From an uncultured Microbacterium sp. (GTDB taxonomy: Bacteria > Actinomycetota > Actinomycetes > Actinomycetales > Microbacteriaceae): 39,745 bases of DNA. Under the pieces are notes generated by a model. It was given only the letters and a program-made list of their open reading frames with translations, was not told where the DNA came from and ran no database searches. The DNA lies in assembly GCF_945952435.1 (NCBI RefSeq), contig NZ_CAMFHZ010000026.1, positions 1 through 39,745 of the forward strand. Direction: 5' to 3'. A program made the position numbers and the translations under genes. Numbering within the stretch: position 1 is the stretch's first letter; each line of letters starts with the position of its first letter. Shown here piece after piece: positions 24,079 through 31,774 of this stretch.

Positions 24079-24241
24079 TCAGCGCCGCATGGCGTAGCGG
24101 TGCAGGGTGACGCCCTCATCGTAGGGGGCCCGCTCGAGCAGGTCGACGATGACCGGATCCCGGATCTCGCCCGGACGCGGATCGTCGAACAGCGGCCTCC
24201 CGGATCATGCCGTGCACGAACGGGCCCCCGCGGTCCTCCAT
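24079..24241 (-). pseudogene. Frameshifted 3' remnant of an unidentified gene
   Basis: On the minus strand an ATG at 24239-24241 opens a peptide GGPFVHGMIREA. A coherent continuation in another frame, LFDDPRPGEIRDPVIVDLLE and onward to LHRYAMRR, ends at the TGA 24079-24081. The second part has protein-like composition and codon bias, but its own frame is closed by a TGA at 24205-24207. Together they look like about 50 residues of a C-terminus broken by one frameshift, with no full gene upstream. I do not recognise the family. Confidence 0.4.
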
Positions 24242-24312
24242 CGTCCGGGATGCTTCGACGCTAGAGGGGGGTCTGCGAATCGCGACGCTCCGCGACAGGG
24301 GCGGGGGTCAGG

Positions 24313-24330
24313 CCCGGTGAGACAACCGGG
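24313..24330 (-). terminator. Hairpin downstream of purQ
   Basis: CCCGGT-N6-ACCGGG forms a 6-bp stem 14 nt past the purQ stop, with no T-run. It is a weak candidate for transcription termination or 3'-end protection. Confidence 0.4.
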
Positions 24331-24344
24331 AATCGTGGGGCGGG

Positions 24345-25052
24345 TTACGCGGCGATGCGGGCGACCGCGGCGATCGCGCTCGTGAAGAACGGCAGACCGT
24401 CGATGCCGCTGCGCATCGCAGCGGAGGTGTCGGGGCCGAAGCCGGGCTCGGTCGCGTGCTCCGGATGCGGCATCAGACCGACGACGTTGCCCGCCGGATT
24501 CGTGAGCCCCGCGATGTCGCGCAGCGATCCGTTGGGGTTCACGCCCGTGTACCGGAAGGCGACGAGGCCCTCGCCCTCGATTCGGTCCAGGGTCTCGTCG
24601 GAGGCGATGTAGCCCCCTTCGGCGTTCTTGAGCGGGATGACGATCTCCTGCCCGCGGGAGAACTCGTTCGTCCATGCGGTGTCGGCGTTCTCGACGGTGA
24701 GCCTCTGGTCGCGCCGCACGAAGTGTTGGTGGTCGTTGCGGATCAGGCCGCCCGGCAGCAGGTGCGCCTCGACGAGCATCTGGAAGCCGTTGCAGATGCC
24801 CAGGATCGGCATTCCCTTCGAGGCGGCGTCCTTGACCTCGGTCATGATCGGCGACAGCGCGGCGATCGCGCCGCTGCGCAGGTAGTCGCCGTAGCTGAAG
24901 CCTCCTGGCAGGATCACGGCGTCGACGCCGTCGAGGTCGTGCGTGCCGTGCCAGAGCGCGACGGGCTCGGCGCCGGCGATCCGCACGGCGCGCTGCGCAT
25001 CGCGGTCGTCGAGCGAACCGGGGAAGGTGACGACCCCGATCCGCACCGTCAT
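24345..25052 (-). CDS. purQ: Phosphoribosylformylglycinamidine synthase, glutaminase subunit
   Basis: Class-I glutamine amidotransferase subunit of 235 residues. It releases ammonia from glutamine for step 4 of purine synthesis and works with PurL and PurS. The nucleophilic Cys is in [11 protein letters not shown] and the catalytic His/Glu are in [10 protein letters not shown]. The oxyanion region [13 protein letters not shown] is intact. The ATG overlaps the purS stop by 4 nt. The large subunit gene purL is not in this window, and the sequence just downstream is a remnant rather than purL. Confidence 0.97.
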   Translation of the reverse strand: MTVRIGVVTFPGSLDDRDAQRAVRIAGAEPVALWHGTHDLDGVDAVILPGGFSYGDYLRSGAIAALSPIMTEVKDAASKGMPILGICNGFQMLVEAHLLPGGLIRNDHQHFVRRDQRLTVENADTAWTNEFSRGQEIVIPLKNAEGGYIASDETLDRIEGEGLVAFRYTGVNPNGSLRDIAGLTNPAGNVVGLMPHPEHATEPGFGPDTSAAMRSGIDGLPFFTSAIAAVARIAA

Positions 25053-25297
25053 TCGGCGACCTCGATGCCGACGACGTCCTCGATGACGGCGTTGGAGAGC
25101 ACCTCTTCGGCGACGCGGCGGGCCTCGGCGAGGACCTCGTCGGTGACCTCGCCCTCGACGGTGAGCTCGAAGCGCTTTCCGATGCGCACATCGGAAAAGG
25201 CGGTGACACCCGTGCGGGCGAACGCTCCGGACACGGCCTTCCCCTGGGGGTCGAGCAGTTCGGATTTGGGCATGACGTCGACGACGATGGTGGGCAT
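25049..25297 (-). CDS. purS: Phosphoribosylformylglycinamidine synthase subunit PurS
   Basis: Small (82-residue) structural subunit that bridges PurL and PurQ in the FGAM synthase complex. It opens with [19 protein letters not shown], the usual PurS N-terminus, and has the expected beta-alpha-beta length. A GGAG motif lies 6 nt before the ATG at 25297, and the end overlaps the purQ start. Promoter box TAGACT at 25333-25338 gives a short leader, so this pair is translated from a leadered message. Confidence 0.95.
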   Translation of the reverse strand: MPTIVVDVMPKSELLDPQGKAVSGAFARTGVTAFSDVRIGKRFELTVEGEVTDEVLAEARRVAEEVLSNAVIEDVVGIEVAE

Positions 25298-25332
25298 TCG
25301 AGGCTCCGGAAGTCGCGGGCGGGGGCAGGGCC

Positions 25333-25338
25333 AGTCTA
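25333..25338 (-). promoter_or_regulatory. -10 hexamer TAGACT for purS-purQ
   Basis: Minus-strand TAGACT about 36 bp before the purS ATG predicts a 5' leader of roughly 29 nt that contains the GGAG ribosome-binding site. No convincing -35 was found. Confidence 0.4.
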
Positions 25339-25398
25339 GCCTCCGGCCGTGGTCTGCTCCGTCGCGCCCGTCCCGCGCGAAGCGCCCTCCTCCGTCGA

Positions 25399-25477
25399 CC
25401 GTTCTCAGGGTGGATCGGCGCATGGGCCGCGGACGGCGCGATGGCGCCGCGATGCCGCGGATACGTCCTGAGAACGG
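25399..25477. repeat. 11-bp inverted repeat enclosing GC-rich nested stems, apt-purS interval
   Basis: CCGTTCTCAGG (25399-25409) pairs perfectly with CCTGAGAACGG (25467-25477). The 57-nt interior contains further self-complementary blocks (two CCGCGG and a GGCGC/GCGCC pair). It lies between the apt stop and the purS promoter, so it may be an apt terminator, an operator or a structured element. Confidence 0.45.
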
Positions 25478-25490
25478 ACGCGGCCGAGGC

Positions 25491-26012
25491 TCAGCTGCGG
25501 AACACCGTGTGCACGTCGCCGGTCCTCGCGCGGCCGTGGAGGGCCTCGATCTCGAAGAGCACGGAGATCCCGGCCACCGAATAGCCCAGCCGCTCGACGA
25601 TCGTCCGTCCCGCGGCGAGGGTGCCGCCGGTCGCGAGCACGTCGTCGATGAGCAGCACGCGCGCCCCCGCCGGCAGATCCTCGTGCATCTCGATCGTCGC
25701 GGTTCCGTATTCGAGCGTGTACTCGACGGCGGCGGCGGGCACCGGAAGCTTGCCGGCCTTGCGGATCGGGACGAACCCCGTGTTCGCGGCGATCGCGGCC
25801 GCGCCCGCCAGGATGAACCCGCGGGCCTCGATCCCGGCGACGACGTCGAAGGATCCGAGGAACGGCTCGACCAGCGCGGCCGTCGTGGCGTGCAGAGCCT
25901 CGCGGTCCGCGAGCAGCGGCGTGATGTCGCGGAAGAGCACGCCCGGCTGCGGGTAGTCCGGGATCGAGCGGATGAGCGATTCGGCGCGGACGAGAGCGGC
26001 GGAGGAGGTCAC
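25491..26012 (-). CDS. apt: Adenine phosphoribosyltransferase
   Basis: Purine salvage enzyme of 173 residues that makes AMP from adenine and PRPP. The PRPP-binding motif is VLLIDDVLATGGT (119-131), preceded by the APT-typical FRDITPLLADREAL (27-40) and GIEARGFILAG (60-70). The GTG at 26012 is chosen because it gives the normal family length and because TACCCT ends 7 nt before it; the frame stays open far upstream without homology. It is transcribed toward purS-purQ and divergent from the beta-glucosidase gene. Confidence 0.93.
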   Translation of the reverse strand: MTSSAALVRAESLIRSIPDYPQPGVLFRDITPLLADREALHATTAALVEPFLGSFDVVAGIEARGFILAGAAAIAANTGFVPIRKAGKLPVPAAAVEYTLEYGTATIEMHEDLPAGARVLLIDDVLATGGTLAAGRTIVERLGYSVAGISVLFEIEALHGRARTGDVHTVFRS

Positions 26013-26018
26013 CGAACC

Positions 26019-26024
26019 AGGGTA
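26019..26024 (-). promoter_or_regulatory. -10 hexamer TACCCT, leaderless start of apt
   Basis: Minus-strand TACCCT is followed by 6 nt and the GTG start at 26012. No Shine-Dalgarno is seen. Confidence 0.55.
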
Positions 26025-26119
26025 CGCGGCCGAGGTCGCCGCCCGCCGCGCACCGTCGTCGCGGGTGGTCGCGCGCCGCGACCGGGGCTCCTCCGGGATC
26101 GGCTCCGGGAGAGAAGCCG

Positions 26120-26148
26120 TTGACACGGTGGGAGCGCTCCCATACGCT
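26120..26148 (+). promoter_or_regulatory. Promoter of the beta-glucosidase gene (TTGACA-N17-TACGCT)
   Basis: A consensus -35 TTGACA (26120-26125) and a good -10 TACGCT (26143-26148) are separated by exactly 17 bp. This is the clearest sigma-70-type promoter in the window. The first operator fills its spacer. The start point should lie near 26155, giving a leader of about 135 nt. Confidence 0.85.
26129..26142. promoter_or_regulatory. CebR-type operator O1
   Basis: TGGGAGCGCTCCCA, a perfect 14-bp palindrome identical to the published CebR/CelR box of actinobacterial cellobiose regulators, lies wholly between -35 and -10. Repressor bound here would block RNA polymerase. Confidence 0.88.
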
Positions 26149-26158
26149 GGCCGGACGT

Positions 26159-26174
26159 GTGGGAGCGCTCCCAC
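26159..26174. promoter_or_regulatory. CebR-type operator O2
   Basis: The same 14-mer (26160-26173), extended here to a 16-bp palindrome, lies just past the expected start point. Its centre is 31 bp from that of O1, about three helical turns, so both sites face the same side of the DNA. Confidence 0.88.
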
Positions 26175-26289
26175 GTTCGTGTTCGTGCTCTGCGTGCCAC
26201 ACAGCCCTCCGCCCCTCCCCGACCATGCCGCCCGGATCTGCCGCACACCCGCGGCCGGCTCCGTCGCAGCGAGAAGGAACGCCCGCCTC

Positions 26290-27756
26290 ATGAACGCCGA
26301 GAACTCGTCCGTCCGCCGCTTCCCCGACGGCTTCCTCTTCGGTGCGGCGACGGCGGCGTACCAGATCGAGGGGGCCGCCTTCGAGGAGGGACGCACGGCG
26401 TCGATCTGGGACGCCTTCGCCCGGGTGCCCGGCGCCGTCCACGACGGCGACACGGGCGACGTCGCGTGCGACCACTACCACCGGCACGCGGAGGACGTCC
26501 GGCTCATGCGGGAGCTCGGTCTGCAGGCCTACCGCTTCTCGACCTCGTGGGCGCGCGTCCGTCCCGACGGGGGCGCGGTCAACGCCGCGGGGCTCGCCTT
26601 CTACGACCGACTGGTCGACGAACTGCTCGCCTCCGACCCCGCGGACAGTGCGGGCGGGATCGTGCCGTGGCTCACCCTGTACCACTGGGACCTTCCGCAG
26701 GCGCTCGAGGAGAAGGGCGGGTGGGTCGCGCGCGACACCGTCGACCGGTTCGTCGACTACGCGCTGAGCGTGCACGACGTGCTCGGCGACCGCGTGCGCC
26801 ACTGGACGACCCTCAACGAGCCGTGGTGCTCCTCCTTCCTCTCCTACACCGCCGGCGTGCACGCTCCCGGACGCACGCGCATCGACGACGGACTCCTCGC
26901 CGCCCACCATCTGCTGCTCGCGCACGGGCGCACGATCGAGGCGCTGCGGGAGCGCGATGCCGGGCTCGACCTCGGGATCACGCTCAACCTGACCGTCGCC
27001 GATCCGGCGGATCCGCGCGATCCCGGCGACCTCGACGCGGCGCGACGCATCGACGGCCAGTTCAACCGCTGGTTCCTGGATCCGCTCTTCCGCGGTGCCT
27101 ATCCCGCCGACGTCGTCGACGACGTGCGCGGGGTGGATCCCGGGGCCGTGCGCCGCTGGGAGGAGGCGATCCTGCCGGGCGACCTCGCCGCGATCTCCGC
27201 CCCGCTCGACTGCCTGGGCATCAACTACTACCACGGCGAACTCGTCTCCGGATCCCCCCAGCCGGGAGCAGACGGCACCCCGCACGACGGCGGCGCGACA
27301 GGTCCCGACGCGCGTCGGACGCGCTCGCCGTTCCCGGCCGCCGACGACGTGCACTGGGTCGAGCGCGGCCTGCCCCGCACCGGCATGGACTGGGAGGTGC
27401 AGCCAGAGGGCCTCACCCGCGTGCTGCGCCGGGTCGCCGCCGACTACGCACCCGCGACCCCGCTCTACGTCACCGAGAACGGTGCCGCCTACGACGACGT
27501 GGTGGAGGAGGGGGCCGTGCACGACGCGGAGCGGGCGATGTTCCTGCGCGAGCACGTCGCCGCGACCCATGACGCGATCGCGGAGGGCGTCGATGTGCGC
27601 GGCTACTTCGCATGGTCGTTGCTGGACAACTACGAGTGGTCTTTCGGTTACAGCAAGCGCTTCGGGATCGTGCGGGTCGACTACGACACGCAGAAGCGGA
27701 CCGTGAAGGACTCCGGGCGCGAGTACGCGCGGATCATCGCGGCCAGGACGGTGTGA
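26290..27756 (+). CDS. GH1 beta-glucosidase
   Basis: Family 1 retaining beta-glucosidase of 488 residues, without a signal peptide and so cytoplasmic. It starts with the family-typical FPDGFLFGAATAAYQIEGA (11-29). The acid/base Glu177 is in TTLNEPW and the nucleophile Glu396 in YVTENGA; the C-terminal SLLDNYEWSFGYSKRFGI is the usual glucose-site segment. The start follows an AGAAGGA motif. The gene is transcribed from the TTGACA promoter with two CebR-type operators and is followed, 2 nt later, by the LacI-type regulator, a cellobiose-responsive arrangement like that of Streptomyces bglC/cebR. The likely substrates are cellobiose and short cello-oligosaccharides or aryl glucosides. Confidence 0.95.
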   Translation: MNAENSSVRRFPDGFLFGAATAAYQIEGAAFEEGRTASIWDAFARVPGAVHDGDTGDVACDHYHRHAEDVRLMRELGLQAYRFSTSWARVRPDGGAVNAAGLAFYDRLVDELLASDPADSAGGIVPWLTLYHWDLPQALEEKGGWVARDTVDRFVDYALSVHDVLGDRVRHWTTLNEPWCSSFLSYTAGVHAPGRTRIDDGLLAAHHLLLAHGRTIEALRERDAGLDLGITLNLTVADPADPRDPGDLDAARRIDGQFNRWFLDPLFRGAYPADVVDDVRGVDPGAVRRWEEAILPGDLAAISAPLDCLGINYYHGELVSGSPQPGADGTPHDGGATGPDARRTRSPFPAADDVHWVERGLPRTGMDWEVQPEGLTRVLRRVAADYAPATPLYVTENGAAYDDVVEEGAVHDAERAMFLREHVAATHDAIAEGVDVRGYFAWSLLDNYEWSFGYSKRFGIVRVDYDTQKRTVKDSGREYARIIAARTV

Positions 27757-27758
27757 GC

Positions 27759-28928
27759 ATGGCAGGACGCGGCGCGCGGGGGCCGGATCCCGGGGAGAGC
27801 GGAGCGGACGAAAGCGGCTCTCCGAAGACCCGTCCGACGCCCGCCCGCGGCGTCCCGCGCCGGGCGGATCCGGGCTGGCGCGCGGCGGATCCCGCGTCGG
27901 GCGTCGCGACGACGCCGGGGCGCGCGAGGACGACGATCGAGCAGGTCGCGGCGGCGGCGGGAGTCTCGAGGTCCACGGTCTCCCGCGTCGCGAACGGATC
28001 CACCGCCGTGAGCCCGCAGGCGCTGCGCGCGGTCGAGGACGCGATCGCGCGGCTCGGGTACGTGCCGAACCGCGCCGCACGGTCCTTGGCGATGCGACAG
28101 ACCCACGCCGTCGCGCTCATCGTGCCGGAGGACACCGCGCGCTTCTTCGGAGACCCCTACTTCGGCGCTGTCGTGGCGGGGATCAGCGAGCGGATCTCCC
28201 GTTCGGACTACCTGCTGAACCTGCTCGTGGCGAGCGACGACCCGGGCGGCCGGGTGACCGGATTCGTGCGCAACGGCGGCGTCGACGGCGCGATCATCCT
28301 CTCCCACCACACCAGCGACCGGTTCGTGGACCGCATCGCCGAGGCCGTTCCCGTCGTGTTCGGCGGCAGGCCCTCGACCGCCCGCGAGGCCGACTGGATC
28401 GTCGACGTGGACAACGTCGCGGGCGCTCGGGCCGCCACCGAACACTTGATCCGCACGGGGCGGCGGCGCATCGCCACCATCACGGGGCCGCAGAGCATGG
28501 CCGCCGCGATCGACCGGCTGACCGGCTTCCGGGGAGCGCTCGCGGCCGCGGGCCTCGCGCCCTGGGCGGAACTGCCGGGCGACTATGCCGAAGCAGACGG
28601 TGCACGCGCCGCGCAGACACTGCTCGCTCGCGCCGGATCCGGATCCGCCCTTCCCGACGCGATCTTCGCGGCGAGCGATCTCATGGCGCGCGGTGCGTTG
28701 CGCACGCTGCGGGCCGCGGGCGTGCGCGTCCCCGAGGACGTCGCGATCGTCGGGTTCGACGACTCCCCGGTCGCACTGTCGACCGACCCGACGCTGACGA
28801 CGATCCGTCAGCCGATGCAGGAGCAGGGGCGGATGCTGGCCGAGGTGCTGCTGGACCTGCTCGCCGGCGCCGAACCCCCTCGTCGCACGATCCTCGGGAC
28901 CGAGCTGGTGGTGCGGCAGTCGGCGTGA
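27759..28928 (+). CDS. LacI-family regulator (CebR/CelR-like)
   Basis: Transcriptional repressor of 389 residues. The DNA-binding region (TTIEQVAAAAGVSRSTVSRV and the hinge helix YVPNRAARSLA) is canonical LacI, followed by the periplasmic-binding-protein-like sugar domain. It carries an unusual N-terminal extension of about 54 residues, rich in Pro, Gly, Ala and Arg, before the helix-turn-helix; no later in-frame start gives a better fit, so the extension is probably real. The gene begins 2 nt after the beta-glucosidase stop, so both are made from one message and the regulator should control itself through the two TGGGAGCGCTCCCA sites. Cellobiose as inducer is inferred from that operator. Confidence 0.92.
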   Translation: MAGRGARGPDPGESGADESGSPKTRPTPARGVPRRADPGWRAADPASGVATTPGRARTTIEQVAAAAGVSRSTVSRVANGSTAVSPQALRAVEDAIARLGYVPNRAARSLAMRQTHAVALIVPEDTARFFGDPYFGAVVAGISERISRSDYLLNLLVASDDPGGRVTGFVRNGGVDGAIILSHHTSDRFVDRIAEAVPVVFGGRPSTAREADWIVDVDNVAGARAATEHLIRTGRRRIATITGPQSMAAAIDRLTGFRGALAAAGLAPWAELPGDYAEADGARAAQTLLARAGSGSALPDAIFAASDLMARGALRTLRAAGVRVPEDVAIVGFDDSPVALSTDPTLTTIRQPMQEQGRMLAEVLLDLLAGAEPPRRTILGTELVVRQSA

Positions 28929-29014
28929 GCGAACCGTTCACAGGAAGAACGCGCGGGAGCGGCGCGTGCGGACGTGAACACGGCACGTTTCTCCTGCAAA
29001 CGGCCGCTGCAGGG

Positions 29015-29107
29015 CGGGTGACCAGGCCACCGTGGCGCGGGTGACCTGGCCGGCGCGGGATGGCCCGGGTGACCTAGCGGGGGCGCCGTGGCACCGGTGA
29101 TCTGGCC
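29015..29107. repeat. Four imperfect direct repeats in a convergent gap
   Basis: The core CGGGTGACCTGGCC or a close variant begins near 29015, 29038, 29066 and 29094 (steps of 23, 28 and 28 bp), between the convergent regulator and permease genes. The rest of 28929-29121 shows no gene. The repeats do not form a clean hairpin. They may be a decayed minisatellite or tandem binding sites. Confidence 0.5.
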
Positions 29108-29121
29108 GGGCCGGGGCGGTC

Positions 29122-30468
29122 TCAGACCGGGTCGCCGCCGAGCGGGCCGACGGCCTCGATCGGCCGGGGGTCGTCCGCGCCGCTCCTGCGGAGCCGGGCG
29201 ATCGCGTTGCCGCCGTGGTAGATGACGATCGCGGCGACCGTGGCGATGACGATCCCGCCGAGCACGAAGCCGGAGTCGCCGGCCGTGATCGTGAATCCGC
29301 CCACCGCGATGATGAGCGCGACGGCCGCCGTGTACTGGTTGACCGGGCGGGAGAAGTCCACGCGGTTGTCGACCCAGATCTTGATGCCGATCACGCCGAT
29401 GAGACCGTAGAGCCCTGTCGTGATCCCGCCGAGCACTCCCGGCGGCACCGAGTTGATGATCGCGCCGAACTTCGGCGAGAGGCTGAGCAGGATCGCCGCG
29501 ATCCCGGCCACCCAGTACGCCGCGGTCGAGTACACGCGGGTCGAGGCCATGACGCCGATGTTCTCGCCGTACGTGGTCGTGCCGGATCCGCCGAAGAGAC
29601 CGGCGATCGTCGTCGAGACGCCGTCGGCGAGCAGGGCCTTGCCGGTCTGCGCGTTGATCTCGGGGTCCTCGACCATCGTGGCGACTCCGCGCACGTGTCC
29701 CACGTTCTCGGCGATGAGCACGAGCACGACGGGCAGGAACATCGCGATCCCGCTCCATACGGTGGGCGTGCCGAAGTCGGGAAGATGGAACGTGGGCAGG
29801 CCGACCCAGGCGGCCTTGCCGACGGCGTCGAAGTTCAGCTCGCCGCGGAACGCCGCGAAGACGTACCCGGCGATCACGCCGAGGAAGATCGAGATGCGCC
29901 CGAGGAATCCGCGGAACAGCACGGCGAAGACGATCGTGATCGCGAGCGTGAACGTCGCCGTCACCGGGGCCTTGGCGAAGTTCCCGTAGGCGGCGCCGGC
30001 CAGGTTGAATCCGATCAGCGCGACGATGGTCCCGGCCAGCACCGGCGGCAGGAACCGGTCGACCCAGCGAACGCCTGCGACGGTGACGACCACGCCGATG
30101 AGCGCGAGCAGCACGCCGACGGCGACGATGCCGGCGAGCGCGGCGCCGATCCCGTGATCCGCGCCCGTCGCGTGTGCGGCGGTCGCGGCCGTCACCGGCG
30201 CGATGAACGCGAACGAGGAGCCCAGGTAGCTGGGCAGCTTGTTCCGCGTGATGAGCAGGAACAGGATCGTCCCGATGCCGCTGAAGAGCAGCGTGGTGGG
30301 CACGGGGAACCCCGTGAGGATCGGCACCAGGAAGGTGGCGCCGAACATCGCCACGACGTGCTGCACCCCGATCGCGATCGTGGCGGGCCAGTTCAGGCGC
30401 TCGTCCGGGCGGACGACGGCTCCCGGCTCGACCGTGCGACCGTTGCCATGGATCTTCCACAGGGCCAT
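29122..30468 (-). CDS. NCS2-family nucleobase permease (uracil/xanthine type)
   Basis: Membrane symporter of 448 residues with about 14 helices. The substrate-site helix segment GTTTYGENIGVMASTRVYS and the earlier AENVGHVRG match uracil permeases of the UraA group, in which the Glu of TTYGENIG contacts the base. Other conserved blocks are QHVVAMFGATFLVP and GFNLAGAAYGNFA. The ATG at 30468 is chosen because GAGGAG lies 7 nt before it and the protein then begins MALWKIHGNG; upstream in-frame ATGs lack this. It is leadered, with -10 TAGGGT at 30506-30511. Its place among purine genes suggests nucleobase uptake, but uracil and xanthine members cannot be separated here by eye. Confidence 0.9.
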   Translation of the reverse strand: MALWKIHGNGRTVEPGAVVRPDERLNWPATIAIGVQHVVAMFGATFLVPILTGFPVPTTLLFSGIGTILFLLITRNKLPSYLGSSFAFIAPVTAATAAHATGADHGIGAALAGIVAVGVLLALIGVVVTVAGVRWVDRFLPPVLAGTIVALIGFNLAGAAYGNFAKAPVTATFTLAITIVFAVLFRGFLGRISIFLGVIAGYVFAAFRGELNFDAVGKAAWVGLPTFHLPDFGTPTVWSGIAMFLPVVLVLIAENVGHVRGVATMVEDPEINAQTGKALLADGVSTTIAGLFGGSGTTTYGENIGVMASTRVYSTAAYWVAGIAAILLSLSPKFGAIINSVPPGVLGGITTGLYGLIGVIGIKIWVDNRVDFSRPVNQYTAAVALIIAVGGFTITAGDSGFVLGGIVIATVAAIVIYHGGNAIARLRRSGADDPRPIEAVGPLGGDPV

Positions 30469-30505
30469 GCGTGTGCTCCTCGGGATCGGGGGAAGGGCTG
30501 GGGAA

Positions 30506-30511
30506 ACCCTA
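30506..30511 (-). promoter_or_regulatory. -10 hexamer TAGGGT of the nucleobase permease gene
   Basis: Minus-strand TAGGGT about 38 bp before the ATG predicts a leader of about 31 nt that contains the GAGGAG ribosome-binding site. Confidence 0.45.
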
Positions 30512-30607
30512 TCCTGAACGTTCCCTGAGAGCATCGGCGGCATCGTGGCGGTCCGGGCGCGGCCCAGGGCGGGCCCGTCTGTTCCGTGGCGCAGGCGGAT
30601 CCGTCTG

Positions 30608-30644
30608 GTCCGGGTTCCGGGTCGGACCCGCCGGATCCGGACCG
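30608..30644 (-). terminator. Nested hairpin downstream of purC
   Basis: GGTCCGG (30608-30614) pairs with CCGGACC (30638-30644), and inside it CGGGT-CGG-ACCCG forms a second stem. It lies 35 nt past the purC stop and upstream of the next promoter, where a terminator is expected. No T-run is present, as is common at this GC content. Confidence 0.5.
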
Positions 30645-30678
30645 ATCGGGACGCGGATCCCGGCGACCCGGCGCGACG

Positions 30679-31557
30679 TCAGGCCGTCAGGCGCGCGAGC
30701 AGCTCGGCGTAGCGGGCGGCCGTCTCTGCCACGACCTCGTCGGGGAGCACGGGCGGAGTGCCCTGTCTGTCCCAGTGCGCGGAGAGCCAGTCCCGCACGA
30801 TCTGCTTGTCGAAGCTCGCCATCCGCGCCTCGGGCGTCGTCCCGGTGCGCCAGGCCTCGGCGTCCCAGTAGCGGGACGAGTCGCTCGTGAGCACCTCGTC
30901 GGCGAGGCGCAGGACGCCGTCCTCGTCCACGCCGAACTCGAACTTCGTGTCGGCGAGGATGAGGCCCCGTTCCTCGACGATCGCCGCGGCACGGCGGTAG
31001 ACGGCGAGCGAAAGGTCGCGGAGCTGCGCCGCCCGCTCCGCTCCGACGAGCTCCTCGACGCGTGCGAACGTGATGTTCTCGTCGTGCTCGCCCATCGGTG
31101 CCTTGTAGGCCGGCGTGAACAGCGGCTCGGGCAGGCGGTCGCCGTTCTGCAGACCGGCCGGCAGCGCGATGCCGCACACGGTCCCCGAGGCCTGATACTC
31201 GGCCCACCCGGATCCGGTCAGATAGCCCCGCACGACGCACTCGATCGGGAGCATGTCCAGGGAGCGGGCGAGCATCGAGCGGTCGGCGACCTCGGCGGGG
31301 ATCTCGCCGTCGACGAGATGGTTCGCGACCGGATCCGGTCCCTCGGCGAGGCGCGCGAACCACCAGCGGCTGAGCGCGGTGAGCAGGGCGCCCTTCCGCG
31401 GGATCGCCGGTTCGAGCGAGAAGTCGTAGGCGCTGACCCGATCGCTCGCGACGACGAGGAGACGCGCATCGCCGGGATCCTCGGGGGAGTAGAGATCGCG
31501 GACCTTGCCCGAGTAGAGGTGACGCCAGCCGGGGAGGACGAGGGGTGCGGTGCTCAC
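30679..31557 (-). CDS. purC: Phosphoribosylaminoimidazole-succinocarboxamide synthase
   Basis: SAICAR synthetase of 292 residues; it joins aspartate to CAIR with ATP in purine synthesis. Family segments are present: HLYSGKVRDLY near the N-terminus, VVASDRVSAYDF, the conserved IECVVRGYLTGSGW, and the later LADTKFEFGVD that holds catalytic acidic residues, with SFDKQIVRDWL near the end. The GTG at 31557 gives the normal start (STAPLVLPGWRHLYSGK); an ATG 90 bp upstream adds an unconserved stretch. GATAAT ends 7 nt before the GTG, again pointing to a leaderless message. Confidence 0.96.
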   Translation of the reverse strand: MSTAPLVLPGWRHLYSGKVRDLYSPEDPGDARLLVVASDRVSAYDFSLEPAIPRKGALLTALSRWWFARLAEGPDPVANHLVDGEIPAEVADRSMLARSLDMLPIECVVRGYLTGSGWAEYQASGTVCGIALPAGLQNGDRLPEPLFTPAYKAPMGEHDENITFARVEELVGAERAAQLRDLSLAVYRRAAAIVEERGLILADTKFEFGVDEDGVLRLADEVLTSDSSRYWDAEAWRTGTTPEARMASFDKQIVRDWLSAHWDRQGTPPVLPDEVVAETAARYAELLARLTA

Positions 31558-31563
31558 CGCTCC

Positions 31564-31569
31564 ATTATC
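31564..31569 (-). promoter_or_regulatory. -10 hexamer GATAAT, leaderless start of purC
   Basis: Minus-strand GATAAT, one base from the TATAAT consensus, ends 7 nt before the GTG at 31557. Confidence 0.5.
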
Positions 31570-31645
31570 GCGGGCGTCGCGTCGAGCAGGATCCCGATGT
31601 CCGTGGTCCGGCATAGGTTGATCGCGTGATCCGGATCCGACGGTC

Positions 31646-31708
31646 ATGCGTCTCGTCTATGCGGACCGCCCGCTCGGTGCCCGCGCGCTCGAGACCGTTC
31701 TGCGGTGA
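31646..31708 (+). other. Possible 20-codon ORF or gene remnant
   Basis: ATG at 31646 opens MRLVYADRPLGARALETVLR to the TGA at 31706-31708, with G/C-biased third positions. TAGGTT at 31614-31619 lies 6 nt before a GTG (31626), the leaderless spacing used elsewhere here, but that GTG is in another frame. One frameshift would join them. It may be a small gene, a remnant or chance. The rest of 31558-31774 shows nothing else. Confidence 0.2.
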
Positions 31709-31774
31709 GCGGCGAGTTCCGGTCCCGATCGGATGGCCTCCGGATTCGCGCTGGCCTCCTCGGCGGCTGTCCTG

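Noticed and set aside
26013..26453. Long N-terminal extension of apt reading into the beta-glucosidase gene
   Set aside because: The extension is a shadow of the opposite strand; the GTG at 26012 gives the normal enzyme length and a well-placed promoter.
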